From Blastococcus_B deserti (GTDB lineage Bacteria > Actinomycetota > Actinomycetes > Mycobacteriales > Geodermatophilaceae), in assembly GCF_042682525.1 (NCBI RefSeq), contig NZ_JBHUHP010000030.1, positions 310,001 through 374,000 on the forward strand: a stretch of 64,000 nt of DNA. The letters run 5' to 3'. Below, one piece after another: positions 43,832-52,229 of this stretch. Position numbers and translations under genes: made by a program. The notes under the pieces were generated by a model. That model did no database searches, had not been told where the DNA came from, and worked only from the letters and a program-made list of their open reading frames with translations. Positions within the stretch are counted from its first letter, which is position 1; the number at the start of each line of letters is the position of its first letter.

Positions 43832-44473
43832 TTAGAGAGTCTCGCCGCCGGGGCGGTCGGAGGGACCCAGCAGCCGTACTCCCGGCGGAGGGAGCCCGGC
43901 GGCGTTGCCGAGGACGTCGAGCCACGCCTGCAGGTGGCGGTCGAGCGCGGTGTCGTCGGCGGTCCACGACGCGCGCATCTCGACGTCGACGGTGTGCTCG
44001 GGCCCGGCGAGGTCGCCGAACCGCGTCGAGGCGGTGCGCGTGACCGTGCCCCCGACGGCGTGGTGCTCCGCGCCCGCCTCGCTGAGGGCGTCGGTCAGCC
44101 AGCTCCAGGCCACCTCGGAGAACATGGTGTCGTCGACCAGCTCCTCGTCGGTCGCCGCGGAGAGATAGCCCACGCAGCGCGTCGTCCCCCGCCAGGCCTC
44201 GTGGCCCTCGGGGTCGTACAGGACGATGAACCGCGCGCTGGCGATCTCCAAGTCGTCGTCGGCGCCGTCGGGGTCGGGCTCGGCGACCCGGGCGGCGACC
44301 GCGTGGGCGAACGGCGCGAGCCGCTGCGGTGCCGGGATCTGCTCGAGGACGATCTCGGGGCGGGCTCGGACGGTGGCGAGCGCCTCCAGGGCGGCCCGGA
44401 ACTCGGCCGGGGGCTCGGCCCCGCCCGCGTCGCTGCCCCGGTTCCCGGCACTGGCCAGGCTGGTCGGCTCCAC
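43832..44473 (-). CDS. DUF3000 family protein
   Basis: A 213-residue actinobacterial protein of unknown function, starting at GTG 44473 (VEPTSLASAG); an ATG 10 codons upstream is possible but reads poorly. Conserved-looking stretches include FRAALEALATVRARPEIVLE and LAPFAHAVAARVAEP, then ARFIVLYDPEGHEAWRGTTR. It is divergent from hemE with about 116 bases between starts and lies upstream of the RNase D gene. Confidence 0.88.
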   Translation of the reverse strand: MEPTSLASAGNRGSDAGGAEPPAEFRAALEALATVRARPEIVLEQIPAPQRLAPFAHAVAARVAEPDPDGADDDLEIASARFIVLYDPEGHEAWRGTTRCVGYLSAATDEELVDDTMFSEVAWSWLTDALSEAGAEHHAVGGTVTRTASTRFGDLAGPEHTVDVEMRASWTADDTALDRHLQAWLDVLGNAAGLPPPGVRLLGPSDRPGGETL

Positions 44474-44589
44474 GTTCGCAGGGTAGGCCGCCGGATAGCA
44501 CACCGCGCCCGACGCGCCGCAGAGGTTCCCGGACGCCGGATCCGGTCGGCGCTCCGCCGGTCCCCGGCCGTCTGGGAGGATCGGCGGTC

Positions 44590-45702
44590 GTGACTGCCGC
44601 CCCTGACCCCGCCCGGTCGGTTCCCCCGACCACCGCCGGAACCCCGGACCCGGAGATCCCGGATCTCGTCCGGGCCGCCCGCGGGCTGCCGGTGAGCCGG
44701 ACGCCGGTCTGGTTCATGCGTCAGGCAGGGCGGTCGCTGCCGGAGTACCGGGCGCTGCGGGCGGGCACCGGGATGCTGGCCGCCTGCCAGGACCCCGACC
44801 TGGTCACCGAGATCACGCTGCAACCAGTCCGCCGGCACGGCGTCGACGCGGCGATCCTCTTCTCCGACATCGTGCTGCCCCTGGTGGTGGCCGGCGTCGA
44901 CATCGACATCAAGGCCGGGGTGGGGCCGGTCGTGGCCTCACCCGTGCGCTCGGTGGCCGACGTGGACGCGCTGCCGCCGCTCGAGCCGGAGCGGCTGGCC
45001 TTCCTGCAGACGGCGGTCCGGCAGCTGGTCGCCGAGCTCGGCCCGATCCCGCTGATCGGTTTCGCGGGCGCGCCGTTCACCCTCGCCACCTACCTGATCG
45101 AGGGCGGCCCGTCGAAGGAGCACGCCCGCACCAAGGCGTTCATGTACGCCGAGCCGGAGGCGTGGAGCCGACTGCTCGACCGGCTCGCGGTCTCCGCGGC
45201 GACCTTCCTGCGCGCCCAGGTGGACGCGGGGGCGTCCGCGGTGCAGCTGTTCGACTCGTGGGCCGGCGTGCTGTCGGCCGTCGACTACGCCGAGCGGGTG
45301 CTGCCGCACTCGCGGGCGGTGATCGACGGGCTCGGTGACCGCGACGTCCCCCGGATCCACTTCGGCGTGGGCACGGGGGAACTGCTGCCGCTGATCGGCG
45401 ACGCCGGGGCCGACGTCGTCGGGGTCGACTGGCGGGTGCCGCTGGACGAGGCCGCCCGCCGGGTGGGGCCGGCCCGCTCCCTGCAGGGCAATCTCGACCC
45501 CGCCGTCCTCCTCGCCGACCGCGGAACGGTCGACCGCGAGGTGCGGCGGGTGGTGGAGCAGGGCCGCGCGGCGCGCGGCCACATCTTCAACCTCGGCCAC
45601 GGGGTGCTTCCCGAGACCGACCCGGACGTCCTCACCCACGTCGTGGAGCTGGTGCACGAGCTCACTGCGACCCCGGCCGGCCCCACCACCCCCGCGGGAT
45701 GA
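44590..45702 (+). CDS. hemE: Uroporphyrinogen decarboxylase
   Basis: A 370-residue enzyme that removes four acetate carboxyls from uroporphyrinogen III to give coproporphyrinogen III. GTG start at 44590. Family signatures are TPVWFMRQAGRSLPEYR (about 38-54) and IPLIGFAGAPFTLATYLIEG (about 155-174), with the catalytic Asp region AAILFSDIVLPLVVAGVDID and GHIFNLGHGVLPETDPD near the end. Its last bases overlap the hemG/hemY start (atga). Confidence 0.97.
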   Translation: MTAAPDPARSVPPTTAGTPDPEIPDLVRAARGLPVSRTPVWFMRQAGRSLPEYRALRAGTGMLAACQDPDLVTEITLQPVRRHGVDAAILFSDIVLPLVVAGVDIDIKAGVGPVVASPVRSVADVDALPPLEPERLAFLQTAVRQLVAELGPIPLIGFAGAPFTLATYLIEGGPSKEHARTKAFMYAEPEAWSRLLDRLAVSAATFLRAQVDAGASAVQLFDSWAGVLSAVDYAERVLPHSRAVIDGLGDRDVPRIHFGVGTGELLPLIGDAGADVVGVDWRVPLDEAARRVGPARSLQGNLDPAVLLADRGTVDREVRRVVEQGRAARGHIFNLGHGVLPETDPDVLTHVVELVHELTATPAGPTTPAG

Positions 45703-47072
45703 CCCGCCGCCGGCTGGTCGTGATCGGGGCCGGGATCACCGGCCTCACCGCGGCGTTCGAGTGGCGGCGGCGCCGGCCCGACGACGAGATCGTCGTCCTG
45801 GAGGCCGGCGACCGCGTCGGCGGCAAGCTGCACCGGGTGCGCCTGGCCGGGCACTGGTACGACACCGGTCCCGAGGCTGTCCTGGCCCGCGTACCGGAGG
45901 CGGTGCGGCTCGTCGAGGACCTGGGCCTCGGCGACCGGCTCGTGGCCCCGGCCACCACGCAGGCCTCCGTCGTCCTCCCCGACGGGCGGCACCCGCTCCC
46001 CGCCGGCACCGTGCTCGGGGTTCCGGCGACGGCCGACGGGCTGGAGGGGATCCTCTCCGCCGAGGGGGTGGCCCGGGTGCGCGCGGAGGCCGGGCTGCCG
46101 CCGCTGCGCGTCCAGGGCGACGTCGCGGTCGGGGCCCTGCTGCGCGAGCGGCTGGGGGACGAGGTGGTCGACCGGCTGGTCGAGCCGCTGCTGGGCGGGG
46201 TGTACGCCGGCCGGGCCGACGAGCTGTCCCTGGCCGCGACGATGCCCGCGCTGGCGGCGCGGCTGCCCGGGGCCGGGTCGGTGCTCGCGGCCGCGGCCGC
46301 CGCTCGCGACGCCGGCGTGCGCAGCCGCGGCGACAGCGACGGCCCGGTGTTCGCCACCGTCGCCGACGGGATCGGGGTGCTACCGGAGGCGCTCGTCACC
46401 GCCTCGCGGGCCGACGTCCGGCTGCGCACCCCGGCGCACGGGCTCCGGAGGACGGCTGTGGGGTTCGAGCTGTCGGTCGGGCCGGCCGCGGCGCCCGAGG
46501 GGATGACGGCGGACGCCGTCCTGGTGACCGCGCCGGCGGCGAAGGCGGCCCGCGTGCTCGGCGACGTGGCGCCGGGCGCGGTGCAGCCGCTGCAGGGCAT
46601 CCCGTACGCGTCGATGGCGGTGGTGGCGATGGCCTTCCCCGCACAGCCCGTCGACGCGGGCTCGGGCCTGCTCGTCCCGCCGGTGACCGGCCGGCTGGTG
46701 AAGGGCGTGACGGTGTCGTCGGCGAAGTGGCCGCACCTGGGCGGCGGGAGGGCGCTGCTGGTGCGCTCGTCGATCGGCCGGTTCCGCGACGAGGCGGAGC
46801 TGCAGCGCTCGGACGAGGACCTCACGGCGGCCGTCGTCGCGGACGTGGCCGAGCTGCTCGGGCTCGACCGGCCGCGCCCGCTGGAAACGCGGCTCGTGCG
46901 GTGGGGCGGTGGGCTGCCGCAGTACCTGGTCGGGCACCCCGCGCGGGTCGACGCCGTCCGCGCCGCGGTGAGGGAGGTGCCGGGCCTGGCGATCGCCGGA
47001 GCGGCCTTCCGCGGCGTCGGCGTCCCCGCCTGCATCCGAGACGCCCAGCACGCGGTCGACGCGCTGCTCTGA
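45699..47072 (+). CDS. hemG: Coproporphyrinogen/protoporphyrinogen oxidase, FAD-dependent (HemY/CgoX)
   Basis: A 457-residue flavoprotein that oxidises the porphyrinogen in the coproporphyrin-dependent heme route used by actinobacteria (also named HemY or CgoX). The FAD site is LVVIGAGITGLTAAFEWRRR (about 6-25) and DEIVVLEAGDRVGGKLHRV (about 29-47). The C-terminal FAD-contact region reads GLAIAGAAFRGVGVPACIRD. Coupled to hemE by a 4-base overlap; hemQ, the next enzyme of this route, lies 1.35 kb downstream. Confidence 0.95.
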   Translation: MTRRRLVVIGAGITGLTAAFEWRRRRPDDEIVVLEAGDRVGGKLHRVRLAGHWYDTGPEAVLARVPEAVRLVEDLGLGDRLVAPATTQASVVLPDGRHPLPAGTVLGVPATADGLEGILSAEGVARVRAEAGLPPLRVQGDVAVGALLRERLGDEVVDRLVEPLLGGVYAGRADELSLAATMPALAARLPGAGSVLAAAAAARDAGVRSRGDSDGPVFATVADGIGVLPEALVTASRADVRLRTPAHGLRRTAVGFELSVGPAAAPEGMTADAVLVTAPAAKAARVLGDVAPGAVQPLQGIPYASMAVVAMAFPAQPVDAGSGLLVPPVTGRLVKGVTVSSAKWPHLGGGRALLVRSSIGRFRDEAELQRSDEDLTAAVVADVAELLGLDRPRPLETRLVRWGGGLPQYLVGHPARVDAVRAAVREVPGLAIAGAAFRGVGVPACIRDAQHAVDALL

Positions 47073-47143
47073 CCGCGGTGCGCCGTGGCGGAGCACACCT
47101 TGCCCCCGGGCATCGGGAGGAGCCGGCCGATGTTGAGCACGGG

Positions 47144-47305
47144 GTGAGAACGGTGCACCACCCGAACGACCGCAACCCATCCGACGACCGACCACCCGCG
47201 CGCTGCCTGCGTCACCACGTGTGGATGGCCTACTGCGGCGACTGCCGCGACGCGCACGCCCCCATCCTGCGGGGCCGCCGGGAGACCGGTACGACGCAGC
47301 GCTGA
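47144..47305 (+). CDS. Small Cys/His-containing hypothetical protein
   Basis: A 53-codon frame from GTG 47144. The C-terminal half, CLRHHVWMAYCGDCRDAHAP, has three Cys and three His that could bind a metal; the first half is hydrophilic. Its start is uncertain: a ggagg lies about 25 bases upstream, too far to be convincing. It fills the gap between the porphyrinogen oxidase and the SnoaL-like gene. Low confidence. Confidence 0.4.
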   Translation: MRTVHHPNDRNPSDDRPPARCLRHHVWMAYCGDCRDAHAPILRGRRETGTTQR

Positions 47306-47320
47306 CCGCCCGCCTCGCGG

Positions 47321-47881
47321 CTACGGAGCCGTGCCGCGGGGCGGCGGTCCAGGATCAGCGAGCGGAACGATGCGGCGCTCACCGAAGCGCGCCATCCCGT
47401 GCAGGGGCGCCGTGGCCGCCGCGAGGAGACTCGCGAGGCCACGGCGTCCCCCGTTCCGGGCGAGGACCGGCCCGAGGGCGGCCATGAGACCGGTCACGGC
47501 CGGGAGGGGCCGCCCGAAGACGGTGAGCTCCTCGACGAGGCCGTCCTGGCCGAGGCGGAGCAGTTGTGCCTCCTCGAGCGCCTGCGGTCCGACGTGCGCC
47601 CGTGCGACCAGTGCGACCGTTGCCCCGTCGCGCACCTGGGTGTGGAACCGGATGTCGTCCAGGACCGTGAAGGCCGCGGTCAGCACCGCGTGCGCCTGAT
47701 CGCGTCCGGTGAACCGGAACCGGTCGGTGAGCGGGGAGATCAGGACGACGTCGGGGGCCAGGCACGCTGCGGCCGTGTCTGCGTCTCCCGACTCGACGGC
47801 GGCGCGCCAGCGGCTGATGACGTCCTGGGCGGGCAGGGGATTCTCCTGTGGCACCGTGACCTCCTCGACCAGTGAGTTCAA
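47321..47881 (-). CDS. SnoaL-like / NTF2-fold protein
   Basis: A 186-residue protein with the ketosteroid-isomerase-like fold: ISRWRAAVESGDADTAAACL, then LAPDVVLISPLTDRFRFTGR and AFTVLDDIRFHTQVRDGATV. These domains bind small hydrophobic ligands or act as isomerases or cyclases, and activity cannot be assigned. The C-terminal 50 residues are Ala/Arg/Pro-rich. It is divergent from the HxlR regulator with about 26 bases between starts, so it is a likely regulatory target. Confidence 0.8.
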   Translation of the reverse strand: MNSLVEEVTVPQENPLPAQDVISRWRAAVESGDADTAAACLAPDVVLISPLTDRFRFTGRDQAHAVLTAAFTVLDDIRFHTQVRDGATVALVARAHVGPQALEEAQLLRLGQDGLVEELTVFGRPLPAVTGLMAALGPVLARNGGRRGLASLLAAATAPLHGMARFGERRIVPLADPGPPPRGTAP

Positions 47882-47907
47882 TCTCGCAACCTACTACTCT
47901 CCCAGCT

Positions 47908-48429
47908 GTGCGCCAGACGAGCTTCGCCGCGATGCAGTGCTCCCTCGCCCGGTCCCTCGAGGTCGTCGGGGACTGGTGGTCACCGCTGGTCCTGCGCGAC
48001 CTGTTCCTCGGCCTGGACCGGTTCGACCAGCTGGTCGACGACCTGGGCATCTCCCGCAACCTCCTCGCCGACCGGCTGGCGAAGCTGGTGGAGGGGGGAG
48101 TGGTCGCCAGAGAGGCCTACCAGGAGCGTCCCGTCCGGCACCGGTACCTGCTGACCGACGCCGGGCGCGAGCTGGTTCCCGTGCTGCTCGCGCTGACCGC
48201 CTGGGGCGACCGGTGGATGACGCCGGACGGCGGGCCGCCGCTGCTGGTCGCGCACGTGGGGTGCGGGGCGCGGACCACGCCGACGGTCTGCTGCTCGGCA
48301 TGCGGCGAGCCGCTGCGCTCCGACGACGTGGCGGTGTCGGCCGGCCCGGGCGGGCGGAGCGCTCCCGGGACTGCGCTGCTGGAGGGTGTGCTCGGCCCCC
48401 GACCCGGCGCGGGGACAATGGACGCATGA
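47908..48429 (+). CDS. HxlR-family transcriptional regulator
   Basis: A 173-residue winged-helix regulator. The HxlR signature is MQCSLARSLEVVGDWWSPLV with LRDLFLGLDRFDQLVDDLGI and the wing RHRYLLTDAGRELVPVLLAL. A C-terminal extension (about 105-173) has four Cys in GCGARTTPTVCCSACGEPL, possibly a zinc or redox site. GTG start at 47908. Its stop overlaps the hemQ start, so it is cotranscribed with hemQ and divergent from the SnoaL-like gene. Confidence 0.88.
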   Translation: MRQTSFAAMQCSLARSLEVVGDWWSPLVLRDLFLGLDRFDQLVDDLGISRNLLADRLAKLVEGGVVAREAYQERPVRHRYLLTDAGRELVPVLLALTAWGDRWMTPDGGPPLLVAHVGCGARTTPTVCCSACGEPLRSDDVAVSAGPGGRSAPGTALLEGVLGPRPGAGTMDA

Positions 48430-49145
48430 GCGAGCAGCAGAGCGACGGACGCAGCATCGGCAAGCGGGCGAACGAGCTCAACGCCACCATCCGCTACACG
48501 ATGTGGTCGGTGTTCCGGCTGGCCCGGCCGCTGGCCGACGACCAGCGGTCCGCCGCGGCCGACGAGGTCACCGCGCTGCTCGACGAGCTGGCGGGCAAGG
48601 ACGTCGTCGTCCGTGGCGTCTACGACGTCGCGGGCCTGCGGGCCGACGCCGACGTCATGGTCTGGTGGCACTCCGAGACCCCGGAGGCGCTCCAGGAGGC
48701 CTACACCCGGCTGCGCCGCACCGCGCTGGGCCGGCATCTGGAGCCGGTCTGGTCGCAGATGGCCCTGCACCGCCCCGCGGAGTTCAACCGCAGCCACATC
48801 CCGGCGTTCCTCGCCGACGAGGAGCCCCGCCGCTACGTGTGCGTCTACCCGTTCGTGCGGTCCTACGAGTGGTACCTCCTGCCCGACGTCGAGCGCCGGG
48901 CGATGCTGGCCGAGCACGGGCAGATGGCGCGGGGCTACCCCGACGTGCGGGCCAACACGGTTGCCTCGTTCGCGCTCGGCGACTACGAGTGGATGCTGGC
49001 CTTCGAGGCCGACGAGCTGCACCGGATCGTCGACCTCATGCGCGAGCTGCGGGCCTCGACCGCCCGGCGGCACGTCCGCGAGGAGGTGCCGTTCTACACC
49101 GGCGTCCGGAAGTCGATCGCAGAGCTCGTCGCCGACCTCGCCTAG
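48426..49145 (+). CDS. hemQ: Coproheme decarboxylase HemQ (chlorite dismutase-like)
   Basis: A 239-residue protein that decarboxylates Fe-coproporphyrin III to heme b, the final step of the actinobacterial heme pathway. Features are NATIRYTMWSVFRLARPL (about 19-36), the Tyr-containing YVCVYPFVRSYEWYLLPDVE (about 139-158), the proximal His region MLAEHGQMARGYPDVRANTV and the FALGDYEWMLAFEADELHR strand. ATG overlaps the HxlR stop. Grouping with hemE and hemG supports the role. Confidence 0.95.
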   Translation: MSEQQSDGRSIGKRANELNATIRYTMWSVFRLARPLADDQRSAAADEVTALLDELAGKDVVVRGVYDVAGLRADADVMVWWHSETPEALQEAYTRLRRTALGRHLEPVWSQMALHRPAEFNRSHIPAFLADEEPRRYVCVYPFVRSYEWYLLPDVERRAMLAEHGQMARGYPDVRANTVASFALGDYEWMLAFEADELHRIVDLMRELRASTARRHVREEVPFYTGVRKSIAELVADLA

Positions 49146-49238
49146 ACCCCTCGTGGCCTGGACCGCTCTTGCGGTGGCACCCCTTGCTCCTGCGGTGCTG
49201 CGGCACCGCAGGAGCCGGGGTATCGACGCACGAGCGAA

Positions 49239-49658
49239 CTACTCGGCCGGCTGCAGGCGGATGCTGACGCTGTTGATGCAGTAGCGATCGCCGGTCGGGG
49301 TCTGCGGGGCGTCGTCGAACAGGTGTCCCAGGTGGCTGTGGCAGGTCGCGCACAGCACCTCGGTGCGGATCATCCCGTGGCTGCGGTCCTCGCGGAGGAG
49401 GACGTTGTCCTCGGCGGAGGCCTCGTAGAACGACGGCCAGCCGCAGTGCGAGTCGAACTTGGTCTCGGAGCGGAACAGCTCCGCGCCGCACGCGCGGCAC
49501 TCGTAGACGCCGACGGTCTTGGTGTCGACGTACTCGCCGGTCCAGGGGCGCTCGGTGCCCGCCTGGCGGAGCACGGCGTACTCCTCGGGCGACAGTTGCG
49601 CCCGCCACTCGTCGTCGGTCTTCTGCACCTTGGGCTGCTGCGATGCGGACGTCGTCAT
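49239..49658 (-). CDS. msrB: Peptide-methionine (R)-S-oxide reductase MsrB
   Basis: A 139-residue repair enzyme that reduces methionine-R-sulfoxide. Start at ATG 49658 (MTTSASQQPKVQKTDDEWRA). Zinc-binding CxxC pairs are in ECRACGAELF and LCATCHSHLGHLF; FDSHCGWPSF is a family signature and the catalytic Cys is in RYCINSVSIRL near the C-terminus. It converges on hemQ and is divergent from the following hypothetical gene. Confidence 0.96.
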   Translation of the reverse strand: MTTSASQQPKVQKTDDEWRAQLSPEEYAVLRQAGTERPWTGEYVDTKTVGVYECRACGAELFRSETKFDSHCGWPSFYEASAEDNVLLREDRSHGMIRTEVLCATCHSHLGHLFDDAPQTPTGDRYCINSVSIRLQPAE

Positions 49659-49709
49659 GCCTCCACGGTACGGCGCGAGGCGCGGGAGGAGCCGGGGCAG
49701 ACTGGGCCG

Positions 49710-50189
49710 GTGACCTCCCCCGACCCCACCGCCCCGGGCGGTGCGCTCCCCGACGTCTGGTTCACCCGTGACCTGCCGGTCCTGCGGGCCATCGCCCGCC
49801 TGGTCGACGAGCCCAAGCACGGGGGCGCGCCCTACCTGCTCGGCTCGGTCGTGCCGGCGAGCGGGCTGCCCAAGGCCGAGGTGATCGCTGCGGCCAAGGC
49901 GCTGGCGTCGGCGGGATACATCGAGCCGCTGACCAACCACGCCGGGGACATCGTCCGCATCACCGCGATCTCCGGTGAGGCGCGCCGGCTGGCCGGGCTC
50001 TGGCCGACGCCGCAGGGGGAGTGGGAGCGGCTGCTCCAGCAGCTGACCGCCCGGGCGGAGAACGCGCCGACCGAGGTCGAGCGGGCACGCTGGCGGGCGT
50101 TCGCCGACGCGGCCGCGGCCGTCGGCGAGCACGACGGGGCCCTCCTGATGTCGGCGCTGATCGGCGGGTACGTGCCGCGGGCCCGTTGA
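49710..50189 (+). CDS. Conserved hypothetical protein
   Basis: A 159-residue soluble protein, GTG start 51 bases from the divergent msrB start. It looks like a winged-helix fold: LPVLRAIARLVDEPKHGGAP, then LPKAEVIAAAKALASAGYIEP and DIVRITAISGEARRLAGLWP, followed by a helical tail. It could be a small regulator, but I cannot name a family. Confidence 0.7.
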   Translation: MTSPDPTAPGGALPDVWFTRDLPVLRAIARLVDEPKHGGAPYLLGSVVPASGLPKAEVIAAAKALASAGYIEPLTNHAGDIVRITAISGEARRLAGLWPTPQGEWERLLQQLTARAENAPTEVERARWRAFADAAAAVGEHDGALLMSALIGGYVPRAR

Positions 50190-50248
50190 GCGCGCGGACG
50201 ACGGTGGGGGCCCGTGCAGACCGTCGGGGTCCTCGGGCCGCCGGAACG

Positions 50249-50286
50249 ACAGCGCCCCCGCCCGGAGGACCGGGCGGGGGCGCTGT
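50249..50286. terminator. Perfect 16-bp hairpin terminator after cspA
   Basis: Positions 50249-50264 pair perfectly with 50271-50286 around a gaggac loop. It lies 14 bases beyond the cspA stop and also ends the convergent hypothetical gene, so it is probably bidirectional. Confidence 0.9.
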
Positions 50287-50299
50287 GCTGATCAGGTGA

Positions 50300-50503
50300 T
50301 CAGAGCGGGGTGACGTTCGCAGCCTGCGGGCCCTTCTGGCCCTGCTCGATGTCGAACGCGATCCGCTGGCCTTCATCGAGCGAGCGGTACCCGCTGGTCT
50401 GGATGGCCGAGTAGTGGACGAAGACGTCCGGTCCGCCACCGTCGGGGGTGGCGAAGCCGAACCCCTTCTCAGCGTTGAACCACTTCACTGTTCCTTCGGG
50501 CAT
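50300..50503 (-). CDS. Cold-shock protein (CspA family)
   Basis: A 67-residue single cold-shock domain that binds single-stranded RNA or DNA. RNP1-like KGFGFATPD and RNP2-like VFVHYSAI are present and the start MPEGTVKWFNAEKGFGF is typical. A ctaggagcga ribosome-binding site precedes the ATG. Standard length, flanked by a strong terminator and a structured 5' leader. Confidence 0.97.
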   Translation of the reverse strand: MPEGTVKWFNAEKGFGFATPDGGGPDVFVHYSAIQTSGYRSLDEGQRIAFDIEQGQKGPQAANVTPL

Positions 50504-50526
50504 TGCTCGCTCCTAGCTGTGGTGGT

Positions 50527-50565
50527 GCATCGGGGTCCTGCCATAGCGCAGGGCCTTCCCGATGC
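50527..50565 (-). promoter_or_regulatory. Structured 5' leader hairpin of cspA
   Basis: gcatcggg (50527-50534) pairs with cccgatgc (50558-50565), and inside it cctgc (50537-50541) pairs with gcagg (50548-50552). It lies 24-62 bases upstream of the cspA start. Leader structure is commonly involved in cold induction of csp genes; here this is inferred. Confidence 0.5.
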
Positions 50566-50864
50566 CGCCACCCTAGCCGTAAGTGCCCCTTCGGAACACC
50601 TGGCATCGCTTCGTGACCTGCGGTTGCGCCTGCGGCCCCTCCCGCGCTCCCGGTCGGGCGCCGGTCCTGCGGGGTGGCGGCGTCACGCGGGGAGACCGGA
50701 CGGCAGCGGCGCGTGACGACCTGATCGACCCGGACCGTCTCCTGTCGGCCGGTGACCCGTTCCCTGCCGTGCGGAGGCGCCCACCCGCATCGATACCCAG
50801 GAGCGAGCATCGCGACGTCGTCCCCGATCCACCGCCCCGGCCGCCGGACTGCTGTTCGGTGGAC
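50566..50864. other. No intact gene seen
   Basis: About 300 bases between the cspA leader and the subtilase remnant. It may contain decayed upstream parts of the protease gene, but I cannot align any of it with confidence. Confidence 0.4.
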
Positions 50865-51575
50865 ATGCAGCAGATCCGCACGGAGCAGGCCCACGCGGTG
50901 CAGGCCGGATCGCGGGCCGTCGACGTCGGCATCCTCGACAGCGGCGTCGACGGGCGGCACCCCGACTTCCTACGTGGACGACAACGAGTTCGAGCCGTCG
51001 ACCGAGTTCGAGTGCAACACCGACCCGGTGCAGCGCGCCTTCCGCCGGGCGGTCGAGCGGGCGGTCCAGTACGCGCGCAGCCAGGGGTGACCCCGGTCGC
51101 AGCGCTGGGCGACTCCGACCAGGACCTCGCGCACCCGGTCGACGAGGACGGCCTGCCCATGCCGAACGAGTGCGAGGTCGTCCCCGCTGAGACCCAGGGC
51201 GTCATCGGCGTGACCTCGCTGGGGCGCCAGTCCGAGAAGGCCTCCTACTCCGACTACGGCGTGGGTCGGGCCGACGTCGCCGCCCCTGGCGGCACGGCAC
51301 GACGGGTGACTGCACCACGACGATCCCCTCCACGTTGCCGGCCGCCGGCTACGTCTGCATCGAGGGGACGTCGATGACCGCTCCGCAGGCCGTCGGCGTC
51401 GCGGCGCTGATCGTCAGCCAGTACGGCCGGCTCGGCCCGGACGGCGACGTCGAGATGTCGCCCCAGCAGGTGGAGGCCTAGCTGCAGGGAAGCACGGTGG
51501 ACATCGGCCTGCCCGGCTACGACAAGTAATTCGGCCACGGCCGGATCGACGCGCTGCGCGCCGTCACGCAGGACA
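50865..51575 (+). pseudogene. Decayed subtilisin-like S8 serine protease
   Basis: Fragments of a secreted S8 peptidase lie in order but in different frames. First comes the catalytic Asp motif VDVGILDSGVDGRHPDF (from ATG 50865), then after a frame change FECNTDPVQRAFRRAVERAV. Back in the first frame are GVIGVTSLGRQSEKASYSDY and ADVAAPGG, and after another shift the catalytic Ser motif GTSMTAPQAVGVAALIVSQY. Two in-frame stops follow (tag at about 51479, taa at about 51527) before FGHGRIDALRAV. The catalytic His segment (HGTHV) is missing, so part of the gene is deleted. It cannot encode an active protease. Confidence 0.85.
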
Positions 51576-51675
51576 CGTCGGCGTCGGCCGCGCCGAACCC
51601 GCCGTGCCCGGAGTACGCCGGTAGGCCGGCGAGCCGTCAGGGCCCCGGCGCGCACCGCATCGGGACCCTGCCCGT

Positions 51676-51853
51676 TCACGACGACTGCAGGATCTCGTTC
51701 CACGGGCGGACCGACCAGCTGGCGACGACTCCGTTCACCACGAACGGATCGCCGGCGACGAACTCCTCGGCCGCCTCCCGGCTGGTGAAGATCCCCATGG
51801 CGTCCCCGTTCATCGGCTCCCGACCGCGCGGTAGATCATCACGTACTCCATGG
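51676..51853 (-). pseudogene. YciI-like protein remnant
   Basis: On the minus strand the 45-codon frame from ATG 51813 to 51676 encodes GIFTSREAAEEFVAGDPFVV and NGVVASWSVRPWNEI, the C-terminal half of a YciI/YCII domain. A separate short frame just upstream reads MEYVMIYRAVGSR and ends at a TGA overlapping that ATG; it resembles a YciI N-terminus. The middle of the domain is absent, which points to a deletion remnant rather than a working gene. Confidence 0.6.
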
Positions 51854-51989
51854 CCGGCATCCTGGCGGCCGTCGCGGGCGGCGTCTTGCGTGATTCCTGC
51901 GGCTTTCTCGGCGCGGCCCTGCGACCGGGTCCGCAGAGTCCTTCCCAGCCGGGAGGACCCGGCGCCCCGCCGAGCCAGGAGATGCCGTC

Positions 51990-52229
51990 ATGGAGACCGC
52001 CGTCGCCGCCGCTGCCCGACACACCGCCGAGGACGACGTCCCCTTCGCCCTGCGGGACGTCGAGGACCTGCACGACGCGGATCTCGACGCGGTGTTGGGC
52101 GACCGGCTGGCCGACGCCGGGGCAGCGGTCGACGCGGTCGGCGCGCTGGCCGAGCTCGTGAGGGAGCCCGGCCCGGCCGTCTTCGCCCACACGCTGACCG
52201 CACGGTCGCTGCTGCTCGCCGTCCTCTGA
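51990..52229 (+). CDS. Small acidic hypothetical protein
   Basis: A 79-residue protein with a good aggag ribosome-binding site 8 bases before ATG 51990. It is rich in Asp, Ala and Leu (FALRDVEDLHDADLDAVLGD) and ends with hydrophobic ARSLLLAVL. No family recognised. It stops exactly where the convergent membrane protein gene ends. Confidence 0.5.
   Translation: METAVAAAARHTAEDDVPFALRDVEDLHDADLDAVLGDRLADAGAAVDAVGALAELVREPGPAVFAHTLTARSLLLAVL

Noticed and set aside
51990..52229. FxSxx-type RiPP precursor
   Set aside because: It is small with a good ribosome-binding site, but its C-terminus (LLLAVL) lacks the FxSxx signature and no radical-SAM maturase is nearby.
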